Position numbers and translations under genes: made by a program. From an uncultured Fibrobacterota bacterium (GTDB taxonomy: Bacteria > Fibrobacterota > Chitinivibrionia > Chitinivibrionales > CAIOZP01), in the NCBI GenBank assembly GCA_903862805.1, contig CAIOZP010000208.1, positions 1-17,810 on the forward strand: a DNA stretch of 17,810 nt, written 5' to 3'. The notes under the pieces are model-generated. The model was given only the letters and a program-made list of their open reading frames with translations. It ran no database searches and was not told the origin of the DNA. Of this stretch, positions 1 through 7,529 are shown one piece after another (within the stretch, counting starts at the first letter, position 1; each line of letters opens with the position of its first letter).

Positions 1-209
1 GATCTTCAACGCGTTACTGTGATCTCAGGCGGGTTATCCTATCTTTACAACAGAAGAAACGAATCCACCTGATAGGATTTCTTCATCTTGGTTCAAATAG
101 GTTCCCGTGTTTCGGGTTGATTGGTGACTTTATTTAATGGTTGACTGCTAAAATGCGGTCAAATGCCTCTTGCAAATCAAGTTAAAACTCGAATCGGCTT
201 GTTGAGCAG
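1..209. other. left-edge intergenic stretch, no assignable gene
   Basis: I can support no complete gene here. Plus-strand frame 1 is open from the edge to a TGA at 70-72 (23 codons) and frame 3 to a TAA at 133-135 (44 codons). Either could be the 3' end of a gene outside the window, but neither is recognisable and runs this short occur by chance. An 8-bp inverted repeat, ATCCTATC (36-43) and GATAGGAT (71-78), has a 27-base spacer and no T-tract, so I do not call it a terminator. Confidence 0.4.
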
Positions 210-1031
210 TTAAGGCTTTTCCCCCGGCATAATATATTGCGTGAAATATGAAATTTGCCCGTTAAGATAATGATACACTCGGAATGACGCCTGATGGCCA
301 TTATCTGCCGCAATTGGCTCTGAAACAAATATTGGTAAATATCCATCCCAATGTAATTCATCCCGGTGAAAATGACCTGCAAAAATTCCTTTTACGTTAT
401 ATCTGTGACATATCTCGAAATATTTGTTTCGGCTTTTTAAATCCCAATCGCCTTCATGAAAGGCATTTTCATAAAAACTATTTACCATTGGATCATGTTG
501 GAAAATCAGTATCGGTTCATTTTGAGCAACACCGCTTAGTAAGGAATCTAATTTTGCTGATGGATCATATATCGTTTTTCCTGTCACTGTATCGCTGATC
601 CAAAAGTTAAACAGGTTGACAACGCACACATTATTTATTTCTCGCTTTTCACATATACTTTTGCAATTTTTCGCAAAGGCTTCTGATTCTGCTTTGTAAT
701 TTTCTTCAGAGATGTCGCGATTCCCTGCGGCGTAAATAACAGGATACCTAAGTTTTTTCATAATCGCAAAACCGGAATCAACGCATGCGCCAGAACATAT
801 CCCTTCAGCAGTCAAATCACCAGTGTGCGCAACAAATGTAATTGGAACCGACAATTTATTTATGCTATCAACAATAGCTCGTGTGCGGGACAAATTATCG
901 TTGTCACCCCAATGTGTATCGGTTATTTGAACAAAATAAAAATCACTTTTGGGATTAGAAGATTGCTTCTGACATGAAAATAAAGCCAAAACTATTAACA
1001 TAATCACGTTCAAAATAATTTTCTTAGGCAC
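210..1031 (-). CDS. metallophosphoesterase lipoprotein (calcineurin-like)
   Basis: 273-residue calcineurin-like phosphoesterase, probably periplasmic and membrane-anchored; the substrate cannot be told. The N-terminus has two lysines, a hydrophobic stretch and a lipobox-like LFSC with Cys20. The dimetal motifs appear in order: D38-T-H40, G71-D72, G103-N-R-D106, H179 (FQHDP) and G219-H-F-H222. The third motif is GNRD rather than the common GNHD; LpxH enzymes also have GNRD, so activity is not excluded, but the overall sequence is not LpxH-like. The start is GTG at 1031 with GGAG five bases upstream. The gene stands alone, 99 bp downstream of the efflux operon, and is visibly more AT-rich than the genes to its right, which may mean separate acquisition. 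The family call is firm; the biological role is unknown. Confidence 0.85.
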   Translation of the reverse strand: MPKKIILNVIMLIVLALFSCQKQSSNPKSDFYFVQITDTHWGDNDNLSRTRAIVDSINKLSVPITFVAHTGDLTAEGICSGACVDSGFAIMKKLRYPVIYAAGNRDISEENYKAESEAFAKNCKSICEKREINNVCVVNLFNFWISDTVTGKTIYDPSAKLDSLLSGVAQNEPILIFQHDPMVNSFYENAFHEGDWDLKSRNKYFEICHRYNVKGIFAGHFHRDELHWDGYLPIFVSEPIAADNGHQASFRVYHYLNGQISYFTQYIMPGEKP

Positions 1032-1130
1032 TTTGACTCCGTCTTGGTATATCTATGTAAAAATGGCTTTTACCCACGTTCTACCGCATTATCTTCCTTC
1101 AACCATCCAACTAATCGTCACCTTTAGAAA

Positions 1131-2276
1131 TCACTTCCCGATATTCACCCTCATCCCCGAACGAAGCATCTCGACATTGCTTGCCGCAACAGTCACGCCT
1201 TCCGGAATACCTGAAAGGATGAGCGCGTTTGAGTCGTTTACAAGACCAACATCAACCTTGTTGTCGGTAACGATTCCGTTATTGATTGTGTAAACCTCGG
1301 CCGCGCCGTTGTCGGAACGTACAGCCTGTGCCGGAACTGTCACACCGCTTGCCGGAGCTGTTGCGAAAGAGGCGGTTGCGGTCATGCCAGACAGAAGACT
1401 GCCGTCGTTTTTGATACTGATGACAACCGGAAAGTACTGACCCGACGATGCCGCCATCGGGCCGATCTGCGTTATCGTTCCGTCCATTTTTCTCGCGATT
1501 CCATTGACCGCCACGGCCACATGCTGACCGATTGACAGATATGGAACATCGTTCTGCGTTACATTTCCTTGAAGGCGCAGAACACTCTGATCGACGATCG
1601 TGAGAATAGGAACGCCTTGACCTACAAGCTCGCCCTTGGTGATGTTGCGCGTTGTAACGGCACCGGAGATCGGGCTTAATATTGTTGCGTTGGACAACTG
1701 CGCTTTTATCAGATCGACCTGACCCTGCGTCTGCGAAAGGCTCGACCCCTTCAGCATCTTGAGGCGCAGATCGGCGTTGGTGTAGGCGGTTTTTGCCTGC
1801 GCCAGTTTGTTGTTGTCATCGTCGTAGATGCTCTGCGAGAGAGCGTGCGAGGCGCGCAAAGCTGTGTCACGGTTCATTGTCGCCTGCGCAAGATCGTAAG
1901 CGGACTTCGCGCCTTCAAGTGCGGCCTGCGCCTGATCGACCTGATCGGAAATTCCGGCCACTGAGGCTTCGGCGATTTTAAGCTGTGCGGCGAGTTCACG
2001 CGCGTCAATCTGAACGAGAAGCTGACCTTCCTTCACCTGCTGACCGACATCGGTATTGACAGCGGCGGCAAGTCCGGCGAGCTTCGCGGCAACTGCTACC
2101 ACACGGTCAGGAGCAAGAACTCCGGAGACGGAAATCTTTTTTACAACAGATCCTTTTTGAGATACGGCCGTCGAAACGGTAACGCCGTCTCCGGCCTTTC
2201 CACCGACCTCATGTGAACACGAAACCGCGATAAGTGCGGCGACAGATGCAGAAATAATCAGGCAAGACTTTTTCAT
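1131..2276 (-). CDS. efflux periplasmic adaptor (membrane fusion protein) lipoprotein
   Basis: 381-residue HlyD/RND-type adaptor that would bridge an inner-membrane pump to an outer-membrane channel. It has a signal sequence with lipobox AVSC (Cys20). The first lipoyl half lies at about 60-95 (NTDVGQQVKEGQLL), followed by a long alpha-helical hairpin rich in A, Q, K and D (about 95-185). The second lipoyl half (SPISGAVTTRNITKGELV) follows, then beta-barrel and membrane-proximal domains to the C-terminus. It is the last gene of the efflux operon, starting four bases after the preceding adaptor stops, with AAAGGA seven bases before its ATG. Adaptors of this class usually precede an RND pump gene, but none follows: the next gene is the metallophosphoesterase. 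It may therefore serve the MFS pump together with the adaptor at 2281-2994, or a pump encoded elsewhere. Confidence 0.88.
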   Translation of the reverse strand: MKKSCLIISASVAALIAVSCSHEVGGKAGDGVTVSTAVSQKGSVVKKISVSGVLAPDRVVAVAAKLAGLAAAVNTDVGQQVKEGQLLVQIDARELAAQLKIAEASVAGISDQVDQAQAALEGAKSAYDLAQATMNRDTALRASHALSQSIYDDDNNKLAQAKTAYTNADLRLKMLKGSSLSQTQGQVDLIKAQLSNATILSPISGAVTTRNITKGELVGQGVPILTIVDQSVLRLQGNVTQNDVPYLSIGQHVAVAVNGIARKMDGTITQIGPMAASSGQYFPVVISIKNDGSLLSGMTATASFATAPASGVTVPAQAVRSDNGAAEVYTINNGIVTDNKVDVGLVNDSNALILSGIPEGVTVAASNVEMLRSGMRVNIGK

Positions 2277-2280
2277 CGAA

Positions 2281-2994
2281 TTATCCTTTCAAACCTTTAC
2301 CGGCAATGTGAATGCGGATGTCGGCATTCATACCGACCATAAGTTGGGCGCCGCCTGTTGCGAGCAGGTGGATCTTCACCGGAATCACCTGAGTGACCTT
2401 CGTGTAGTTGCCCGATGAGTTCTGCGTTGAAATCAGCGAGAAGGTTGATGCCGTCGCACGGCTCATGCTTTCGATCTGACCGCGAAATACCATGCCCGGC
2501 AGTGCGTCGATTTTTACATCAACATCTTCGCCGACCTTCACGCGTCCGACCTGATCCTCTTTGATATTTGCCGACACATAAAGATTGGACACATCGGCGA
2601 TCACGGCGAGCGAGGTTCCGGGAGCGGCCATCTGACCCACCACCGCCGACGACTGAATGACCTGTCCGGCAATTGGCGACTTGAACTGCGCCTTCTCGGC
2701 AATGATTCCACCAGCCGCAGCCATGGTGTTCGGATTTATCGCAGCACTTGTCATTATCGCGCCCATGTCCTGACGACCGAGGACATCATCGACCTTGACC
2801 AGATCACCTTCACGGATGTTCCATTCCAAAATACGGCCGGTTATCTCCGGCGTAATGAAAACGGTGTTGGCGGCAACACGCGCATCATCGGTTTTTACAT
2901 AGTTGGCACCTTCGTAGGCGTAGTAGCCCACGATGCCCAGCGTGCCTGCGGCTATCGCAGACAGAGCTGAAATCATTACCTGCTTCTTTGACAC
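2281..2994 (-). CDS. short EmrA/HlyD-like adaptor lacking the coiled-coil hairpin
   Basis: 237-residue inner-membrane adaptor with one N-terminal TM helix (about 7-26), an EmrA-like motif after it (YVKTDDARVAANTVFITPEI), lipoyl halves (NIREGDLVKVDDVLG and FKSPIAGQVIQSSAVVGQ) and a beta-barrel domain. EmrA proteins are usually near 390 residues with a long helical hairpin between the lipoyl halves; here only about 30 residues join them, so the channel-contacting hairpin is absent. The assigned GTG start has no convincing Shine-Dalgarno sequence. An ATG at 3044, five bases after the MFS stop, would fit translational coupling but is out of frame by one base. One extra A in the run at about 3018-3021 would give a plausible acidic N-terminus running into this protein. 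The 5' end may therefore hold a sequencing error or real frameshift. The family is clear; the start is uncertain. Confidence 0.85.
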   Translation of the reverse strand: MSKKQVMISALSAIAAGTLGIVGYYAYEGANYVKTDDARVAANTVFITPEITGRILEWNIREGDLVKVDDVLGRQDMGAIMTSAAINPNTMAAAGGIIAEKAQFKSPIAGQVIQSSAVVGQMAAPGTSLAVIADVSNLYVSANIKEDQVGRVKVGEDVDVKIDALPGMVFRGQIESMSRATASTFSLISTQNSSGNYTKVTQVIPVKIHLLATGGAQLMVGMNADIRIHIAGKGLKG

Positions 2995-3049
2995 GATCGG
3001 ATCACTTTCGCTGTCGGTATTTTATTGTTATTGATATTTGTCATTTAAA

Positions 3050-4660
3050 TCATTCTGCCATCGTAGCGGCTGCTGCACCGGGGCCTTTGGGCGATCCTTT
3101 TTTGAGGAAGAATGCCGGAACTATTCCAACGGCGATTATCAGAGCGGCAACGATGAAGACATCGTCTATTGCACGGACAAACGCCGTTTTTGCAACAAGC
3201 CCCTGAATGTATCCCATCGCCATAATATTGCCTTTTGCTCCGCCGCCCGCCATTGCGGAAACATGCGAAATGAAAGATGTCGCAACCGGATTGGTTGCGG
3301 TGATCGTTTCTGCCATCTGGGCACTGTGGGTACTGATGCGATTGGTCAGTACAGATGTCAGCATTGCAAGCCCGAAAGAACTGGAGACTCGGCTCATGAT
3401 ATTGTTCAGTGCCGATGCACGTCCGATCAGATGTTGCGGAATATCAACCATCGACGCGGTCTGTGCGGGCATGTTTGCGAATGCCATTATTCCGCCACGA
3501 ATTGCCATCCACATCACAATGGTTCCGGTAGCTGTTTCAAGATTGATATTATGAAAAACCCATGTGAGATATGCAAAGCCGGTAAGTCCGCCGACCACCA
3601 TCACCTTCGGCCCGATCTTGTCGTAGAGTTTGCCCGAAAGCGGCATCATCACGCCCGAAAGAAGAGCGCCAGGCATCATCATCAAGCCGGTTTCGAGCGC
3701 ACCGTATCCGCGAATCGTCTGAAGGAAAAGCGGAATATAAAAGAGTCCGGCGAACATGCCGGTCATAGTTACGGCCATCGTGATATTCGCAAATGTAAAC
3801 GAAGGAATCGCAAAGACCCGAAGCTCAAGCAGCGGATTTTCTATCGTCAATTCTATATAGACAAACAATGCAAGAAGCACGACACTCGCATAAAAAAGCA
3901 GGATGATCGGTTCAGATGTCCATCCCCAGTCCGAACCCTCGGTAAGCGCGAGAAGCAGACAGAAAAGTCCACCTGACGATGTGATTCCACCGCCAATATC
4001 GAACTTTCCAGCCGGTGGCATTTCAAATTCGGGAAGAAGAAAATATGAAAGCAGAAGTCCGATGATTCCGACAGGCAGATTGATCGTAAAGATCCAGCGC
4101 CAGTCAACATATTCGACGAGATAACCGCCAAGAGTCGGCCCAAGGCTTGGAGCAAAAAGCAGCGCCAGTCCGAAAAATCCCATAGCGCTGCCGATTTCGT
4201 GACGTGGAACCAGCCGGTAGATCATTGCCATAGTTATAGGCATGATCATTCCGCCGCCAATAGCCTGTATAACTCGTGCGAAAATGAGGAAATTGATACT
4301 GCCTGCCATGGCGCAGAGAAGAGATCCGAACACAAAGACAGCCATAGAAGCGATATAAACCTTCTTGAATCCAAACCTGTCGCCAAGCCATCCGCTTGAT
4401 GGCGTGATTACTCCAAGTGTGAGCATGTATATGGTGGAAATCCATTGCACTACAGTTGTGGTGGTGCCGAAGACATTCATGATTTGCGATGTGGCAACAT
4501 TCACAATGCTGGAATCGAGAATCGCCATGAATGCACCGATAAGCGCCACCATGACCGGCACCATCCAGTGCTTCATGGTCTTGCCGATCGGTTCAACTAC
4601 ATCGGCAAGATCCAATGCACCTGCGTTCTCAAGTTCTTCGTCGGTCGCGATATGGCTCAT
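3050..4660 (-). CDS. DHA2-family (EmrB/QacA) 14-TM MFS drug efflux transporter
   Basis: 536-residue proton-driven multidrug exporter of the inner membrane. A roughly 30-residue cytoplasmic N-terminus precedes TM1. The family motifs are visible: LDSSIVNVA (48-56, motif D1), GWLGDRFGFKK (90-100, motif A), RVIQAIGGGMIMP (129-141, motif B), GPTLGG (174-179, motif C) and DWRWIFTINLPVG (186-198). The remaining hydrophobic segments fit 14 helices. Length is normal for DHA2. The start ATG overlaps the marR stop by four bases (ATGA), so the two are translationally coupled, and the two adaptor genes follow. Substrates cannot be predicted from sequence, although the MarR partner suggests export of a toxic aromatic or amphipathic compound. 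Large open frames on the opposite strand of this gene are antisense shadows. Confidence 0.93.
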   Translation of the reverse strand: MSHIATDEELENAGALDLADVVEPIGKTMKHWMVPVMVALIGAFMAILDSSIVNVATSQIMNVFGTTTTVVQWISTIYMLTLGVITPSSGWLGDRFGFKKVYIASMAVFVFGSLLCAMAGSINFLIFARVIQAIGGGMIMPITMAMIYRLVPRHEIGSAMGFFGLALLFAPSLGPTLGGYLVEYVDWRWIFTINLPVGIIGLLLSYFLLPEFEMPPAGKFDIGGGITSSGGLFCLLLALTEGSDWGWTSEPIILLFYASVVLLALFVYIELTIENPLLELRVFAIPSFTFANITMAVTMTGMFAGLFYIPLFLQTIRGYGALETGLMMMPGALLSGVMMPLSGKLYDKIGPKVMVVGGLTGFAYLTWVFHNINLETATGTIVMWMAIRGGIMAFANMPAQTASMVDIPQHLIGRASALNNIMSRVSSSFGLAMLTSVLTNRISTHSAQMAETITATNPVATSFISHVSAMAGGGAKGNIMAMGYIQGLVAKTAFVRAIDDVFIVAALIIAVGIVPAFFLKKGSPKGPGAAAATMAE

Positions 4661-5091
4661 TTGGTTTCTTCCTGATCGAGTCCGTCCAAAACAGCCTGGA
4701 GATCGTCAGCTAATCGTGAACGCTGCTCGGCGGTAAAGGAAACGAAGACCGTTTTGAGCGTACTGTTAAGTGAGTTCTGTGCGGAATTCATCAGAGAGAC
4801 GGTTTTGGTGCCCGCAGCAAGAACAACACTTCGTCTGTCGTCGGTAGATGCACTGCGTTCGACGTATTCATGCGCAACAAGTCTGTCGATTATGCCGGTG
4901 AGTGTGCTTGCGGGAATTCCGATGGCCGTTGAGATGTCGCTTGCACGCATCGTTCCGCATTTATGAAGCTTCCACAGGATCATAAGCTCGGTTGTGCCGA
5001 GTTTGTCAACATTTCCTGTCTTCCAGAGATGCTTATGCAGCCTGCGACTGATCTGCATGAAGAGATCAACCAGCTGTATGTCGTTATTCAC
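4657..5091 (-). CDS. MarR-family transcriptional regulator
   Basis: 144-residue winged-helix regulator, probably the ligand-responsive repressor of its own efflux operon. The recognition region is MRASDISTAIGIPASTLTGIIDRL (about 49-72), followed by the wing with the conserved DDRRSVVL motif, flanked by N- and C-terminal dimerisation helices. Length is typical of MarR. The start is GTG at 5091; an internal ATG twelve codons in is possible but would remove part of the first helix. No ideal ribosome binding site is visible: AAGGA lies about 14 bases upstream and AGG abuts the start. It is the first gene of the operon and overlaps the MFS gene by four bases. A palindrome just upstream (5124-5135) is a candidate operator. 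Confidence 0.92.
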   Translation of the reverse strand: MNNDIQLVDLFMQISRRLHKHLWKTGNVDKLGTTELMILWKLHKCGTMRASDISTAIGIPASTLTGIIDRLVAHEYVERSASTDDRRSVVLAAGTKTVSLMNSAQNSLNSTLKTVFVSFTAEQRSRLADDLQAVLDGLDQEETK

Positions 5092-5119
5092 CTATCGAAA
5101 CCCGATCCTTCGGACATGA

Positions 5120-5143
5120 ATATTTCGGAACCGAAGTAATATA
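5120..5143 (-). promoter_or_regulatory. candidate -10 and MarR operator palindrome upstream of the efflux operon
   Basis: On the minus strand a TATATT hexamer (5138-5143) is immediately followed by an inverted repeat, TTCGG-AA-CCGAA in plus-strand reading (5124-5135), with ATAT on both flanks. A palindrome at or just downstream of a -10 is where MarR autorepressors commonly bind. No convincing -35 hexamer stands 16-18 bases upstream. The inverted repeat is seen directly; its role as promoter and operator is inferred. Confidence 0.4.
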
Positions 5144-5216
5144 GGTTCTGCAGACGAAGCTTTGTATGAATAAATGAGAATTATCGGGATTTTTTGGTTT
5201 ATCGATCTATTGAATA

Positions 5217-5254
5217 ATAAAGGGAAGCGCATTGACGACGGCGCTTCCCTTTAT
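5217..5254 (-). terminator. strong hairpin terminator between protease and efflux operon
   Basis: A perfect 14-bp inverted repeat, ATAAAGGGAAGCGC (5217-5230) and its complement (5241-5254), encloses a 10-base loop. It starts 22 bases past the protease stop on the minus strand, and the 3' arm in that direction ends CCCTTTAT followed by TATT, a modest U-rich tail. It probably ends the protease transcript and insulates the marR operon. Confidence 0.75.
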
Positions 5255-5276
5255 AAGACAGGAATTATTTAGTAGC

Positions 5277-7529
5277 CTAAGGCTTGTTAAAGATCACCTT
5301 TGTTGTCAGATGTACGTTTTGAGCATCAAGTCTTGCGATATACGACTTCGATGCAAGTCCGTTTCCGGAGAGATCTATTTGCGAAGATCCGGCCGAAAGG
5401 TAGAGATGCTTTTCCAAAACCATGGCTCCCTTAAGATCGAATATCTTCAGCGTAAATATATCGGAAACCGGCAGGTTTATCCGCAAAGCGGAACCAATTG
5501 CCGCGACAGAGGACGCATTGAAGAGTCCGGTCTTGCTTTTCAATCCCTGCTGCGTGGTGTCATAGTTGTCGCAGAAGAGATTGAACTCTGCCATCGATGC
5601 CCAGGGATTTCCGTTCTGTTCCGACAGCCCAAGGAACTTCACATAGATTGCATTTGCACCGGCAACCGGCGAATTGAACATGATCGTGTCTTCGCCGCTT
5701 GTTCCGGGGAGACTGCCGCTGTCGGCCTTTGTCCAATTTGTTCCGTCGGGCGATACCAGAAGTTCATAAGCCTTCACATCGCCGTTTGTGCCACCATCGT
5801 TGCGGGGCTTGTATGAAAAGGCAAGCATGTTGCTCACCGTTACCGATCCGGTGCCAATCTTATATACTATGTAGTGCGGATAATTCGGCGTACTGACTGT
5901 ATAATCGGTGTGCCAGATCGTAGTGGTGTCCCCATCGAGGGTGTTTGTTGCTGCCTCGTTGGTGCTGTTTTGGCTGTCATAGCTGTTGACGGTGATGTAT
6001 TTCTGGGGAAGTCTTACCAATGGCGGAAAGATCGCAAACGATCCGCTGCTTGACGTTAGTGAAGCAAGTGTCAACTTGACTGTATAGCCGTTACCAGACC
6101 CGACATCATTGCCAACTGTCCAGCTCAGGTTGCTTGTCGCGCTGGCAGTTCCGAGGCTCTTGACAACTGTGCCATTTTTTAGAAGTTGCGCCGTAACCGT
6201 TCCGGTCTGATTCGTTGTCCAGGTAATCGGTACGATCTGTCCGATATTGTATCCGATACCGTTAGGCGACTTTATTGTTAGTGATGGGCCGGTTGCTGTA
6301 TCGTTCCAAGATATCCATGTCGGATACAATTCAATATTGCTGGTACCATAAGCTACCCTGATGTAGCCGTTTTCTCCCCACCAAGTACCCCAAGAGTTTT
6401 TTACGTAGTAACAGCTGCTGTCATCGTTCCAACCAGTTATCATAATGATGTGGTCAACACTGTTATCAGAAATCGTATAGGCTGATACACCGCCAGTATA
6501 AGAATCCCAATTGGGAGAAGCCTTTACCGAAGCGCCGATCGGCCCATATTTATATATCGCATTTTTTATCTGGTCATCTGTGGCTCTATGGATGCCTTTG
6601 GGCCACGCCGAATCAACCACGCCATCGCAATATCCCCAGACCTTGAACTTTTCATGATGTGGCAATGGAGTGCTCACAATTACAGAATTTGGATCAGTGG
6701 CATTAAAGGGTAGATCGGCTTCATAGACTGCTCCAGCCGCTGTTTGACCGCAATCTGATGCTATGTAGTCGGTACCCATTGGGTATGGAAACCATCCACC
6801 ATTGTTGCTCATTCCCCAAGGATTGCACGAGACCAGATACTGTTCCGCGCAGTCAACCCAGTCTCCACTGGCACGTCCTCCAAAACGCATTATCTGGGAT
6901 TCAAAGACTCCGGATGCCGAAAATGCCCAACAGCAACCGGTCTGCCCCTGATCTTTTATAGGTGTAACTATACCACTATCAACCCAATTGAATCTGGTCG
7001 GCAATTGAGTTGCAGACGGGTTTTGGGCTTTTGCCTTTGGTAATATCAGAGGAACAGATGAATTGGTAGATGCGGTAGGTATTGCATAGGAGCCTGAAAA
7101 CGGGGCGTCAACATGAACAAATATGTGGAAAGAATCGACTGGGGCCTTGTTTTTTTCCCAGCGGCGACATTCCACTGCCTTAAGTTCGCACCAGCCAGTT
7201 GTTTGGCCGGTAAAACGTAGAACGTGTGCTTTTGCAACACCGATATAAAACTTACCATTGTTATGATCAATATCGCTGAACTCTGGTCCGTTACCGATTC
7301 CGTGTTTCCCGGAAACATCATTCAAAATATCGGGGCTTGCCCCTGTGCACTGCCAGCTGTATCCACCTGATACCGCACATTTGAGTTGCAAAACAAGCAT
7401 CTGATCGCCAGCTAAGTGAATACTATCACCATTTTCTGCGGTCGATACCTTTAATTCAGAGAACGTCCCGGCAATAATGGAAGAGTACATCAGTGCTGAA
7501 ACAACAAAAATGTTTCTCAGTTTAAACAT
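5277..7529 (-). CDS. secreted C1A papain-like cysteine protease with N-terminal chagasin (I42) domain and T9SS-like tail
   Basis: 750-residue modular exported protease. Order: signal peptide (1-21); chagasin-like domain (about 27-141) with its three loops, SGGYSW (54-59), GIGNG (77-81) and RRWE (122-125); linker; C1A catalytic domain (about 175-410); Kre9/KNH-like Ig domain (about 416-499); F5/8-type C domain (about 508-653, LDGDTTTIWHT); and a T9SS type A-like sorting tail (about 672-750, LKIFDLKGAMVLEK and YIARL). The papain residues are complete: Gln194, Cys200 (GCCWAFS), His360 (VDHIIMI) and Asn378 (VKNSWGTWWGENGYIRV). No I29 propeptide is present; the chagasin-like domain occupies that place. 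Papain Cys22, normally disulfide-bonded, is Thr197. The start ATG has GGGAG eight bases upstream. Likely a cell-surface or extracellular enzyme that binds polysaccharide or another surface through its discoidin domain. It is divergent from a response regulator. Confidence 0.95.
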   Translation of the reverse strand: MFKLRNIFVVSALMYSSIIAGTFSELKVSTAENGDSIHLAGDQMLVLQLKCAVSGGYSWQCTGASPDILNDVSGKHGIGNGPEFSDIDHNNGKFYIGVAKAHVLRFTGQTTGWCELKAVECRRWEKNKAPVDSFHIFVHVDAPFSGSYAIPTASTNSSVPLILPKAKAQNPSATQLPTRFNWVDSGIVTPIKDQGQTGCCWAFSASGVFESQIMRFGGRASGDWVDCAEQYLVSCNPWGMSNNGGWFPYPMGTDYIASDCGQTAAGAVYEADLPFNATDPNSVIVSTPLPHHEKFKVWGYCDGVVDSAWPKGIHRATDDQIKNAIYKYGPIGASVKASPNWDSYTGGVSAYTISDNSVDHIIMITGWNDDSSCYYVKNSWGTWWGENGYIRVAYGTSNIELYPTWISWNDTATGPSLTIKSPNGIGYNIGQIVPITWTTNQTGTVTAQLLKNGTVVKSLGTASATSNLSWTVGNDVGSGNGYTVKLTLASLTSSSGSFAIFPPLVRLPQKYITVNSYDSQNSTNEAATNTLDGDTTTIWHTDYTVSTPNYPHYIVYKIGTGSVTVSNMLAFSYKPRNDGGTNGDVKAYELLVSPDGTNWTKADSGSLPGTSGEDTIMFNSPVAGANAIYVKFLGLSEQNGNPWASMAEFNLFCDNYDTTQQGLKSKTGLFNASSVAAIGSALRINLPVSDIFTLKIFDLKGAMVLEKHLYLSAGSSQIDLSGNGLASKSYIARLDAQNVHLTTKVIFNKP

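Noticed and set aside
36..78. 8-bp inverted repeat ATCCTATC/GATAGGAT as a terminator
   Set aside because: Spacer of 27 bases and no T-tract; too weak to support.
1052..1070. GTAAAA-ATGGC-TTTTAC hairpin between efflux operon and phosphoesterase as a terminator
   Set aside because: AT-only six-base stem without a T-tract on the minus strand beyond the stem; too weak to call.
3038..3976. 312-codon plus-strand open frame antisense to the MFS gene
   Set aside because: Lies entirely over a clear 14-TM transporter; the translation is rich in C, H, R and K with no domain-like pattern, as expected of an antisense shadow.
5232..5816. 194-codon plus-strand open frame over the protease 3' end
   Set aside because: Antisense to the recognised T9SS-like tail and discoidin domain, and begins inside the terminator hairpin.
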